Below are positions 16,290 to 23,620 of a stretch of DNA of 64,000 nucleotides, in pieces. The position numbers and the translations under genes are program-made. How positions within the stretch are numbered: position 1 is the first letter of the stretch; every line of letters begins with the position of its first letter. Source of the stretch: Mycobacterium conspicuum (GTDB taxonomy: Bacteria; Actinomycetota; Actinomycetes; Mycobacteriales; Mycobacteriaceae); contig NZ_AP022613.1 in the NCBI RefSeq assembly GCF_010730195.1, forward strand, positions 6,173,140-6,237,139, given 5' to 3'. The notes below the pieces were generated by a model, which made no database searches, was not told the DNA's origin, and saw nothing but the letters and a program-made list of their open reading frames with translations.

Positions 16290-16312
16290 AGCCTACGCAG
16301 GCTCTCTGACAT
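16290..16312 (-). promoter_or_regulatory. RecA-NDp/PafBC-type promoter of sigG
   Basis: Read on the minus strand, ATGTCAGAG (16312-16304), an 8-base spacer and TAGGCT (16295-16290) match the LexA-independent DNA-damage promoter consensus tTGTCRgtg-N8-TAnnnT. The spacing is exact. The -10 abuts the GTG at 16289, which therefore cannot be in this transcript; the predicted start is the GTG at 16283. Confidence 0.75.
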
Positions 16313-16343
16313 CCGTGTTTACCGAGCCATTACGCTGCCCGTA

Positions 16344-17180
16344 ATGACAACCCGCACTGAACGGCATTTCGACGGGGTCGGCGGCGTGCGCATCGTCTAT
16401 GACGTGTGGACGCCCGACGTCCCGCCGCGCGCGGTGGTGGTGCTGTCACACGGTCTCGGGGAGTACGCCCGTCGCTACGACCACGTCGCGCAGCGGTTCG
16501 GCGCCGACGGGCTGGTCACCTACGCCCTGGACCACCGCGGCCACGGCCGCTCGGACGGCAAGCGGATGCTGGTGCGGGACATCTCGGAGTACACCGGCGA
16601 CTTCGACACCCTGGTCGGGATCGCCCGGCGCGAGCATCCCGCGCTCAAATGCGTCGTGCTGGGCCACAGCATGGGCGGCGGGATCGTGTTCGCCTACGGC
16701 GTGGAACGCCCGGACAACTACGACCTGATGGTGTTGTCGGCGCCGGCGGTGGCGGCCCAGGAGCTGGTGAACCCGCTGATGGCTTTGGCCGCCAAGGGGC
16801 TCGGCGTGCTGCTGCCGGGTGTGCCGGTGCAGGAACTCGACGTCGACGCCATCTCGCGTGACCCCGAGGTGGTGGCGGCATACAAGAACGATCCGCTGGT
16901 GTACCACGGCCGGGTTCCCTTCGGCATCGGCCGGGCGCTGCTGCAGGTCGGTGAGACCATGCCGCAGCGGGCGCCGGCCTTGCATGCGCCGCTTCTGGTG
17001 GTCCACGGTTCCGACGACCGGCTGATACCGCTGGACGGCAGCCGCCGCCTGATCGGGTGCGTGGGGTCCAGCGACGTCGAGTTGAAGGTGTACCCCGGGC
17101 TGTACCACGAGGTCTTCAACGAGCCGGAACGCGACCAGGTGCTCGACGACGTCGTTTCCTGGATCACCAAACGGCTGTAA
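16344..17180 (+). CDS. Monoacylglycerol lipase (Rv0183-like)
   Basis: This 278-residue serine hydrolase of the monoglyceride lipase group has an oxyanion HG motif (LSHGLGEY), a nucleophile elbow GHSMGG with Ser109, an acid in HGSDDRLIP and a catalytic His in YHEVFNE. The length matches Rv0183 (about 279 residues), a cell-wall-associated monoacylglycerol lipase of M. tuberculosis. It hydrolyses monoacylglycerols to fatty acid and glycerol and can act on host lipids. ATG 16344 is used; the open frame far upstream is antisense to sigG and the hydrolase. It is divergent from sigG, with 60 bases between them. Confidence 0.92.
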   Translation: MTTRTERHFDGVGGVRIVYDVWTPDVPPRAVVVLSHGLGEYARRYDHVAQRFGADGLVTYALDHRGHGRSDGKRMLVRDISEYTGDFDTLVGIARREHPALKCVVLGHSMGGGIVFAYGVERPDNYDLMVLSAPAVAAQELVNPLMALAAKGLGVLLPGVPVQELDVDAISRDPEVVAAYKNDPLVYHGRVPFGIGRALLQVGETMPQRAPALHAPLLVVHGSDDRLIPLDGSRRLIGCVGSSDVELKVYPGLYHEVFNEPERDQVLDDVVSWITKRL

Positions 17181-17215
17181 TGCCAGATGTCGTACGGCTT
17201 TAGTACTTTGGCGGC

Positions 17216-17965
17216 ATGACCGACGACAAAATGTTGGCGCGCATCGCCGCGCTGCTACGTCAGGCCGAAGGCACCGACAACGTCCACGAGGCCGACGCCT
17301 TCATGACCGCCGCGCAACGGTTGGCGACCGCGGCATCCATCGACCTGGCGGTGGCCCGCTCGCACTCGGCCAACCGCTCGGCCGCGCAGGCTCCCACCCA
17401 GCGCACCATCACCATCGGGACGGCGGGCACGCGCGGGCTGCGGACGTACGTGCAGCTGTTCGTGGTCATCGCGGCGGCCAACGACGTGCGCTGCGATGTC
17501 GCGTCGAATTCGACCTTCGTCTACGCCTACGGGTTCGCCGAGGACATCGACGCCAGTCACGCGCTCTACGCCAGCCTGGTGGTGCAGATGGTGCGGGCTT
17601 CGGATAGCTACCTGGCCTCCGGTGCGCACCGGCCCACGCCGACGATCACGGCCCGCCTCAACTTTCAGCTGGCGTTCGGCGCCCGCGTCGGGAAGCGGCT
17701 GGCCGAGGCCCGCGAGGAGACCAGGCGCGAGGCTACCAAGGATCGTCGCCGTCCGCCCGGCACAGCTATTGCCTTGCGGGACAAGGACATCGAGCTGCGC
17801 GACTACTACCGCGGCGCGTCGCAGGCGCGCGGCACCTGGCGGGCCAGTAGCGCGACGGCGGGGTATTCGTCGGCGGCCCGGCGGGCGGGTGACCGGGCCG
17901 GCAGGCGTGCGCGGTTGGGTACCAGCCCCGAGCTGCCGGGGGCGCGCAGCGCGTTGCGCGGGTGA
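17216..17965 (+). CDS. DUF2786 protein (Rv0184-like)
   Basis: This 249-residue protein begins with the DUF2786 signature (MLARIAALLRQAEGTDNVHEADAFMTAAQRLA), followed by a mixed alpha/beta region and a basic, Arg-rich tail. The length agrees with what I recall for Rv0184. It overlaps the next gene by 4 bases (GTGA), so the two are coupled. DUF2786 is found in phage and bacterial proteins without known activity; no function can be assigned. Confidence 0.85.
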   Translation: MTDDKMLARIAALLRQAEGTDNVHEADAFMTAAQRLATAASIDLAVARSHSANRSAAQAPTQRTITIGTAGTRGLRTYVQLFVVIAAANDVRCDVASNSTFVYAYGFAEDIDASHALYASLVVQMVRASDSYLASGAHRPTPTITARLNFQLAFGARVGKRLAEAREETRREATKDRRRPPGTAIALRDKDIELRDYYRGASQARGTWRASSATAGYSSAARRAGDRAGRRARLGTSPELPGARSALRG

Positions 17966-18453
17966 GGGACTCGCAGCGTGCGAAGGTCTACGCGGCCGAG
18001 GATTTCGTCCGGACGATGTTCGACCGCGCCGCCGAACACGGATCGCCCAGCATCGACTTCTTCGGCACGCAGCTGACGTTGCCGCCCGAGGGGCGGTTCG
18101 GGTCGGTGGCGTCCGCCCAGCGCTATGTCGACGACGTGCTCGCGTTGCCGGCGGTGCGCCGGCAGTGGCCGCAGGTCTCGCCGCTGCGGGTGCGGCCGCG
18201 GCGCGCCGCCACCGCCGCGCACTACGAAAACCGTGATGGCGCTGGCGTTATCGCGGTGCCCGACCGGGACACCGCCGACTGGGCGCTGCGCGAACTGGTG
18301 GTGCTGCACGAGGTGGCGCACCACCTGTGCCGCGCCGAGCCGGCGCACGGCGCGGAATTCGTCGCGACGATGTGCGCGCTGACCGAGCTGGTGATGGGGC
18401 CAGAACTCGGGCACGTGCTGCGCGTCGTTTATGCCAAAGAGGGCGTGCGCTGA
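17962..18453 (+). CDS. Putative zinc metallohydrolase (Rv0185-like)
   Basis: This 163-residue protein carries HEVAHHL (an HExxH zinc motif) and a downstream HGAEF that could give the third ligand. This corresponds to the actinobacterial TIGR04338-type metallohydrolase family. The GTG at 17962 overlaps the stop of the DUF2786 gene. It has no signal peptide, so it is cytosolic. The Rv0184/Rv0185 pairing is conserved in M. tuberculosis; a joint function is likely but unknown. Confidence 0.82.
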   Translation: MRDSQRAKVYAAEDFVRTMFDRAAEHGSPSIDFFGTQLTLPPEGRFGSVASAQRYVDDVLALPAVRRQWPQVSPLRVRPRRAATAAHYENRDGAGVIAVPDRDTADWALRELVVLHEVAHHLCRAEPAHGAEFVATMCALTELVMGPELGHVLRVVYAKEGVR

Positions 18454-18479
18454 CGGTAGTCGCGGCATAGTGGAGAGCC

Positions 18480-19010
18480 GTGACGAGACGAGTCGCGATT
18501 GCCGCGCTGAGTGTCTTGACCGTCGTGGTCGCCGGCTGTGGAAATCAGGCGCCTCCGACCGCCAGCACTTCCACGTCCGCGGCCCCGCCGCCTCCGCCCG
18601 CCTCCCTCAACGGCTCGACGGTGTCGCTGACCGCGAACTACCCGACGGTCGACCAGGTGTTCACCAACACCGTCACCGGCACCGTCCCCGTCAGCTGGCC
18701 GAAGGGCACGCTCTACAGCACCCGCAACAAGCTGGTGCAGGTGAACGCCAGCTTCGACGTCGCCGGAACCCAGGTGACGGAGACGTTTCTGACGAGTGCG
18801 CGGCTGGGGACGGGCACGTTCAACGGCCCGGTCTACAAGTTCACCGGGGCGCCCGCGATCACCAAGGTGACCGTCGATCCACGGAGCGACCCTACCGTCG
18901 CGCCCGTCGGCATCGCATTCACGGCCGACTCGATCAGCGTGAATGATTCGGGGCTGACGGTCACCGACGGCGCCAAGCAGATCCTGGACGTCACCTTCGC
19001 GACGCCGTGA
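18480..19010 (+). CDS. Putative lipoprotein
   Basis: This 176-residue protein has a lipoprotein signal (VAIAALSVLTVVVAGC, Cys at residue 20), a Ser/Thr/Pro-rich linker and a beta-rich domain. The GTG start at 18480 has GGAGAG just upstream. It overlaps the beta-glucosidase start by 4 bases (GTGA) and so is in the same operon. It may be an envelope partner of that enzyme, but I do not recognise the family. Confidence 0.75.
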   Translation: MTRRVAIAALSVLTVVVAGCGNQAPPTASTSTSAAPPPPPASLNGSTVSLTANYPTVDQVFTNTVTGTVPVSWPKGTLYSTRNKLVQVNASFDVAGTQVTETFLTSARLGTGTFNGPVYKFTGAPAITKVTVDPRSDPTVAPVGIAFTADSISVNDSGLTVTDGAKQILDVTFATP

Positions 19011-21133
19011 GCCTCGACTGGGAGCACGCCGCCCAGCGTGCTCGCGAGACCGAGCAATCGATGACCGACGACGAGCGGTTCTCGCTGCTTGTCGCGGTGA
19101 TGGGAGCCAGCGAATCCTGGCCCCTGCACGACGAACGCATCCCGCCCGGCATCGCGATGAGCGCGGGCTATGTGCCCGGGGTTCCCCGGCTCGGTGTCCC
19201 CGCGCTGCGGATGAGTGACGCGGGCCTCGGCGTCACCAATCCTGGCTTCCGTCCCGGCGATACCGCCACCGCGCTGCCCGCCACGCTCGCGCTGGCCGGC
19301 AGCTTCAACCCGGCGCTGGCGCGGGCCGCCGGCGAGGCGATCGGCCGGGAAGCCCGCAGCCGCGGGTTCAACGTCCAGCTGGCCCCCGCGATGAACCTGA
19401 CGCGCGATCCGCGCAACGGCCGCAACTTCGAATACCTTTCGGAGGACCCGCTTTTGAGCGCCACCATGGCCGCGGAGACGATCGCCGGCATACAGGCGCA
19501 GGGCGTGATCGCGACGGTCAAGCACTACTCGCTGAACTGCAACGAGACCAACCGGCACTGGCTGGACGCGGTCATCGATCCCGACGCACACCGCGAATCG
19601 GACCTGCTGGCCTTCGAGATCGCCATCGAGCGCGCGCAGCCCGGCGCGGTGATGGCGGCCTACAACAAGGTCAACGGCGACTACTGTTCGGCGAACCACG
19701 TCTTGCTCAATGAGGTGCTGAAAGGTGTTTGGGGATATCGCGGTTGGGTGATGTCCGATTGGGGCGGCACCCCGAGCTGGGAGTGCGCGCTGGGCGGCCT
19801 CGACCAGGAGTGCGGGGCGCAGATCGACGCCATCCTGTGGCAGTCCGAGGCGTTCACCGATCGGCTGCGCGCCGCCCACGCCGAAGGAGAGTTTTCCCGG
19901 GAGCGGCTGTCGGACATGGTCCGGCGGATCTTGACGTCGATGTACGCCGTCGAAATCGACCGATGGGACACCGCCGCGGATACGCCGGATATGTTTGGGC
20001 ACAACGAGATTGCGCTGGAGATCGCACGGCAGGGAATCGTGCTGCTGCAGAATCGCGGCGCGCTGCCGCTCGGGCCGGATTCGGCCGCGCGGATCGCCGT
20101 CATCGGCGGCTACGCGCACACCGGTGTCCCGATCGGCTGCGGGTCCAGCGCGGTCGTCCCGCCGGGCGGCTTCGCCGACGTGATCCCGATCGGTGGCGCC
20201 GGCCTGACAGCCGGGCTGCGCAACCTGTACCTGCTGCCGTCCAGGCCACTCAGCGAGCTGCGAAAACAGTTGCCGCACGCGCAGATCGAGTTCGACCCCG
20301 GCATCAGTCCGGCCGAGGCGGTGCTCGCCGCGCGGCGGGCCGACATCGCGATCGTGTTCGCGATCCGCGTCGAAGGGGAGGGCTTCGACGGCGCCGACCT
20401 GTCGCTGCCGTGGGGTCAGGACGCGGTGATCGCCGCCGTCGCGGCCGCCAACCCGAACACGGTCGTGGTGCTCGAGACCGGCAACCCGGTGGCCATGCCC
20501 TGGCGGGACTCGGTGAACGCCATTGTGCAGGCGTGGTATCCGGGCCAGGCCGGCGCGCGGGCCATCGCGGAAATCCTTGCCGGCCAAGTGAACCCGTCGG
20601 GCCGGTTGCCGATCACCTTCCCGGTGGATCTGGGTCAGACCCCGCGCCCGGAGCTCCCCGACCTCGGCGCCCCGTTCGGGACGCCGAGCACGATCCGCTA
20701 CACCGAGGGCGCCGAGGTCGGCTACCGATGGTTCGCCCACACCGGTCAAACGCCGATGTTCGCGTTCGGCCACGGGTTGTCCTACACCGACTTCGACTAT
20801 GGCGACTTGGTGGTGAGCGGCGGCGACACCGTGCGGGCCAGCTTCAGCGTCACCAACACCGGTGACCGCAGCGGGGCGGACGTCCCTCAGCTGTACCTGA
20901 CCGCCGCGCCCGGCGAGCAAAGGCTACGGCTGCTGGGATTCGAACGCGTCGAGCTGGAACCCGCCGAGACCCGCCGCGTCACCATCGAGGCTGATCCGCG
21001 CCTGCTCGCCCGCCACGACGGCGGGTGGCGGATCCGCTCGGGCAGTTACACCGTGGTGGTGGGCGCGTCGGCGGTCGCCCCGCGGTTGATGGCCGAGGTC
21101 GAGCTGACCGGGGGCGCGCTACAACCGCCCTAA
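19007..21133 (+). CDS. bglS: Family 3 beta-glucosidase
   Basis: This 708-residue GH3 glycosidase has an N-terminal barrel with the substrate loop NLTRDPRNGRNFEYLSED, KHYSLN, and the catalytic nucleophile Asp251 in GWVMSDWGG. An alpha/beta sandwich (VVVLETGNPVAMPW) and a C-terminal fibronectin-like domain (VTNTGDRSGADVPQLYL) follow. It hydrolyses terminal beta-linked glucosyl residues. There is no signal peptide, so a cytoplasmic role in glucoside use is likely. It matches Rv0186 (bglS) in position and family. The GTG at 19007 overlaps the upstream lipoprotein gene, so the two are translationally coupled. Confidence 0.93.
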   Translation: MSLDWEHAAQRARETEQSMTDDERFSLLVAVMGASESWPLHDERIPPGIAMSAGYVPGVPRLGVPALRMSDAGLGVTNPGFRPGDTATALPATLALAGSFNPALARAAGEAIGREARSRGFNVQLAPAMNLTRDPRNGRNFEYLSEDPLLSATMAAETIAGIQAQGVIATVKHYSLNCNETNRHWLDAVIDPDAHRESDLLAFEIAIERAQPGAVMAAYNKVNGDYCSANHVLLNEVLKGVWGYRGWVMSDWGGTPSWECALGGLDQECGAQIDAILWQSEAFTDRLRAAHAEGEFSRERLSDMVRRILTSMYAVEIDRWDTAADTPDMFGHNEIALEIARQGIVLLQNRGALPLGPDSAARIAVIGGYAHTGVPIGCGSSAVVPPGGFADVIPIGGAGLTAGLRNLYLLPSRPLSELRKQLPHAQIEFDPGISPAEAVLAARRADIAIVFAIRVEGEGFDGADLSLPWGQDAVIAAVAAANPNTVVVLETGNPVAMPWRDSVNAIVQAWYPGQAGARAIAEILAGQVNPSGRLPITFPVDLGQTPRPELPDLGAPFGTPSTIRYTEGAEVGYRWFAHTGQTPMFAFGHGLSYTDFDYGDLVVSGGDTVRASFSVTNTGDRSGADVPQLYLTAAPGEQRLRLLGFERVELEPAETRRVTIEADPRLLARHDGGWRIRSGSYTVVVGASAVAPRLMAEVELTGGALQPP

Positions 21134-21207
21134 ATCAATTCCACGCGCGTAAAGTGCTTTGGACGGTCTGTGCATTTTCCGAGTTTCCTTTGGAATGACG
21201 GGGGCCC

Positions 21208-21663
21208 GTGGTGTCGTCCGATCTAAACGCCTCACCCGAGGGTTTAGCGTCGGCGTCGGCTGGGCTGAGCGGGGTCGGGGAGGACATCAGCCAGGCGACG
21301 TCCGCCGCGGCACCGTCGACGACGTCGATCGCACCCGCCGCCGCCGATGAGGTGTCGGCGGCAGTCACGCGGTTGTTCGCTACGTATGGCCAGCAGTTCC
21401 AGGTACTGAGCGCGCAATCGGCGGCGTTTCACGCCCGGTTCGTGCGGCTGCTGTTCTCGGGTGGGGCGGCCTATGCCCTTGCCGAGGCGGCGAACACCGA
21501 CCCGCTGTGGGGTGGCACCGGTTCCGGCGGATCAGGCGGGAACGCCATCGTAGTGAGCAGCAAGCGTCGCGCCGGCGGGATCATCGGCGGCGGCAATGGC
21601 GGTGCCGGCGGCTTCGTCAACTTCTACGGCAACGGCGCGGGCCCATGCGGCACCGTCGGCTGA
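21208..21663 (+). CDS. Short PE-family protein
   Basis: This 151-residue protein has a complete PE domain at residues 1-95 (SPEGLASASAGLSGVGEDI, ADEVSAAVTRLFATYGQQFQVLSAQSAAFHARF, YALAEAAN), followed by only about 55 residues with a few Gly-Gly units. It is therefore a PE_PGRS protein cut short. PE proteins are exported by ESX-5-type secretion using the YxxxD/E signal. The usual C-terminal helical signal is not obvious here beyond YALAE. Start codons GTG 21208 and GTG 21211 are equally possible. I do not recall a PE gene at this place in M. tuberculosis. Confidence 0.8.
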   Translation: MVSSDLNASPEGLASASAGLSGVGEDISQATSAAAPSTTSIAPAAADEVSAAVTRLFATYGQQFQVLSAQSAAFHARFVRLLFSGGAAYALAEAANTDPLWGGTGSGGSGGNAIVVSSKRRAGGIIGGGNGGAGGFVNFYGNGAGPCGTVG

Positions 21664-21690
21664 CAACCGACGGCGCCGTCTGAGCAGGGG

Positions 21691-21852
21691 TTATTGAACC
21701 GGAACCAACTCGTCGCCGCAGGTGCAGCGGTAGGGCTCACCGGAGCCGGAGCAGTGGCAGGCGGCCTCGATGCGGACGCGACATCCGCAGCCCTCATGGC
21801 CACACGTGAGCAAGGTGCCTTCTTCGTAGTTCGCCATTTTCGTCATCCTCAT
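21691..21852 (-). CDS. mymT: Mycobacterial metallothionein MymT
   Basis: This 53-residue protein has clustered cysteines (TCGHEGCGCRVRIEAACHCSG and RCTCGDE), the exact pattern of MymT, the copper-binding metallothionein that binds several Cu(I) ions and protects against copper. ATG 21852 gives the same length as the M. tuberculosis protein (53 residues); ATG 21846 and 21837 are alternatives. A perfect RicR operator lies about 32 bases upstream, so it should be derepressed by copper. It is divergent from an O-methyltransferase gene. In M. tuberculosis the gene is Rv0186A, between bglS and Rv0187, as here. Confidence 0.95.
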   Translation of the reverse strand: MRMTKMANYEEGTLLTCGHEGCGCRVRIEAACHCSGSGEPYRCTCGDELVPVQ

Positions 21853-21884
21853 CTCTCTAGGCGGGCGCTTATGGGTCCTAAGCC

Positions 21885-21903
21885 TATACCCGGTAGGGGT
21901 ATA
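21885..21903. promoter_or_regulatory. RicR copper operator (mymT)
   Basis: TATACCC-GGTAG-GGGTATA is a perfect 7-base inverted repeat containing TACCC-N5-GGGTA, the known RicR box. TAGGCT on the minus strand just downstream is a possible mymT -10 element, so bound RicR would block the promoter. The box is 30 bases from the divergent methyltransferase ATG and may affect that gene as well. Confidence 0.9.
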
Positions 21904-21933
21904 AGGCAAGACCGCGACGCTAGCGTGGTGGGC

Positions 21934-22614
21934 ATGACCGACAAATCCACGTCACCCACCCCGGCACCCACCCCGCAAGACGTCGACGCCTTCCTGGACG
22001 GCACGCTCGTCGGCGACGACCCGGTGCTGTCCGCGGCGCTAGCCGCCAGCAACGCCGCCGGGCTGCCACAGATCGCGGTCTCGTTTCAGCAGGGCAAGTT
22101 CCTGTCGCTGTTGGCCGGCGCGATCCAGGCGCGCCGCATCCTGGAGATCGGCACGCTGGGTGGCTTCAGCACGATTTGGCTGGCGCGGGGCGCGGGTCCG
22201 CAGGGGCGGGTGGTGACGTTGGAGTACGAGCCCAGGCACGCCGAGGTGGCGCGGGCCAACCTGGACCGCGCGGGCGTGGGCGATCGGGTGGAGATCAAGG
22301 TGGGCGCCGCACTGGACACGTTGCCGACGGTGACCGACGGCCCGTTCGACTTGGTGTTCATCGATGCCGACAAGGACAACTATGTGGCGTACGTGGAGTG
22401 GGCGATTCGACTGGCGCGTCCCGGCGCAGTCATTGTGGCGGACAACGTCATTCGGGAAGGCCGGGTGCTCACCGCGACGTCACAGGATGTCGCGGCCAGC
22501 GCGGTGCGCGAGACGCTGCGGCTGATGGGCGCGGACCCGCGGCTGGCCGCGGCCGCGATCCAGACCGTGGGCGCCAAGCACTGGGACGGCTTCGCGCTGG
22601 CCCTGGTGCGCTAG
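21934..22614 (+). CDS. SAM-dependent O-methyltransferase (Rv0187-like)
   Basis: This 226-residue protein of the catechol/caffeoyl-CoA O-methyltransferase type has a SAM-binding motif RILEIGTLGGFSTIWLA, an acidic residue at VTLEYEP, and the metal-binding and catalytic FIDADKDNY and VADNVIREG. ATG 21934 is used; the longer frame would run over the mymT promoter. It matches Rv0187. It needs a divalent cation and methylates hydroxyl groups of an unknown small molecule. The start is only 30 bases from the RicR box of mymT, so copper control is possible but unproven. Confidence 0.9.
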   Translation: MTDKSTSPTPAPTPQDVDAFLDGTLVGDDPVLSAALAASNAAGLPQIAVSFQQGKFLSLLAGAIQARRILEIGTLGGFSTIWLARGAGPQGRVVTLEYEPRHAEVARANLDRAGVGDRVEIKVGAALDTLPTVTDGPFDLVFIDADKDNYVAYVEWAIRLARPGAVIVADNVIREGRVLTATSQDVAASAVRETLRLMGADPRLAAAAIQTVGAKHWDGFALALVR

Positions 22615-22623
22615 CGTGAAGGC

Positions 22624-23607
22624 CTAGGACGGGCTGAGATCGTCGACCGCCCTTGCGGCAGAGGTGATTTCGCTGATCCGCCGTGCGGTTTCACCGGCGT
22701 ACAGCGCGGCGCGGTCCACCCACGCATCGGGCATCTCGGCAACCGGCGCCAGTGGCGTGAAGATCGGTCGCGCCGGCGATTGCAGCCGCAGCAGGGCGCC
22801 GGCGTCCAGATATCCCAGCACCGACAACGGACCGCTGACCCTGTTGAGGGCCGCGGGTAGCGCCTTGGCCTTGCCGTCGTCGTGGCACCACCGTCGGGTG
22901 GCGGCGTTGGGGACCACGCGGTGCCGCAGCGGCCACGACATCCCGAACAGGTTGGTCTCGATGGTGTTGTCGGCGTGCAGGATTCGTCGTTGGTATTCGC
23001 GGTTGGCGTTGGCTTCGTGCGTCATGAGGAATCGCGTTCCGGCGATCACACCGCTGGCCCCGGCCGTCAGGGCGGCGCGGGTGTCGGCACCGGTGGCGAT
23101 TCCGCCGGCCAAAAACACCGGGCGGTTGCCGGCCGCGGCCAACGCCTGCGGCAGGAAGTCCAGGGCCGGCACGGTTCCGACGAGGTGGCCGCCGGCTTCC
23201 CGCCCCTGTGCGATCAAGCCATCGGCACCAAAGGCGACGGCCTTGCGCGCCTGCGCTTGGGTGCCGACCATCAGGAACACGAATATGCCGGCATCGCGCA
23301 GATGCTCGACGAGCCGGCGATTCTCCCCGAACGCCAGCACCACGACGTCGACGCGGGCGTCGATGCACACCGCGACGTGGCGGCGAGTCACGAAGGGCAG
23401 CAACAGGTTTACCGCGACCGCGCGGCCTGGGGCCCCCGCACGCATCTGGCCGATCGCCTCGCGCAGCTGGGGAGGCGTGACCAGACCGAGGGTGCCGAGT
23501 CCACCGGCGCCGGCCACCGCGGCCGCCAGCGCGGCGCCGGCGAGTCCGCCGCCCATCCCCGCCTGGCCCACCGGTACATCGAGCCGGAGCCGATCTGCGA
23601 TGTCCAC
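22624..23607 (-). CDS. Nitronate monooxygenase-family flavoprotein
   Basis: This 327-residue TIM-barrel flavoprotein shows the nitronate monooxygenase/2-nitropropane dioxygenase pattern: VPVGQAGMGGGLAGAALAAAVAGAGGLGTLG at the N-terminus, GREAGGH (the His-containing phosphate loop) and PVFLAGGIATG with GVIAGTRFLMTHEA (FMN binding). It may oxidise nitronates or be an enoyl-reductase-like relative. GTG 23607 is chosen because upstream codons lack family similarity and would overlap ilvD. It starts 13 bases after the ilvD stop and is probably cotranscribed with it. Confidence 0.82.
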   Translation of the reverse strand: MDIADRLRLDVPVGQAGMGGGLAGAALAAAVAGAGGLGTLGLVTPPQLREAIGQMRAGAPGRAVAVNLLLPFVTRRHVAVCIDARVDVVVLAFGENRRLVEHLRDAGIFVFLMVGTQAQARKAVAFGADGLIAQGREAGGHLVGTVPALDFLPQALAAAGNRPVFLAGGIATGADTRAALTAGASGVIAGTRFLMTHEANANREYQRRILHADNTIETNLFGMSWPLRHRVVPNAATRRWCHDDGKAKALPAALNRVSGPLSVLGYLDAGALLRLQSPARPIFTPLAPVAEMPDAWVDRAALYAGETARRISEITSAARAVDDLSPS

Positions 23608-23620
23608 GTCGTCGCGCGGT

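Noticed and set aside
13863..16343. Long N-terminal extension of the monoacylglycerol lipase frame
   Set aside because: The extra 827 residues are antisense to the alpha/beta-hydrolase and sigG genes. The lipase begins at ATG 16344, where its family similarity starts.
18833..20920. 695-residue open frame antisense to the beta-glucosidase
   Set aside because: It lies fully inside the GH3 gene, has no conserved motif, and the GH3 gene has clear catalytic blocks.
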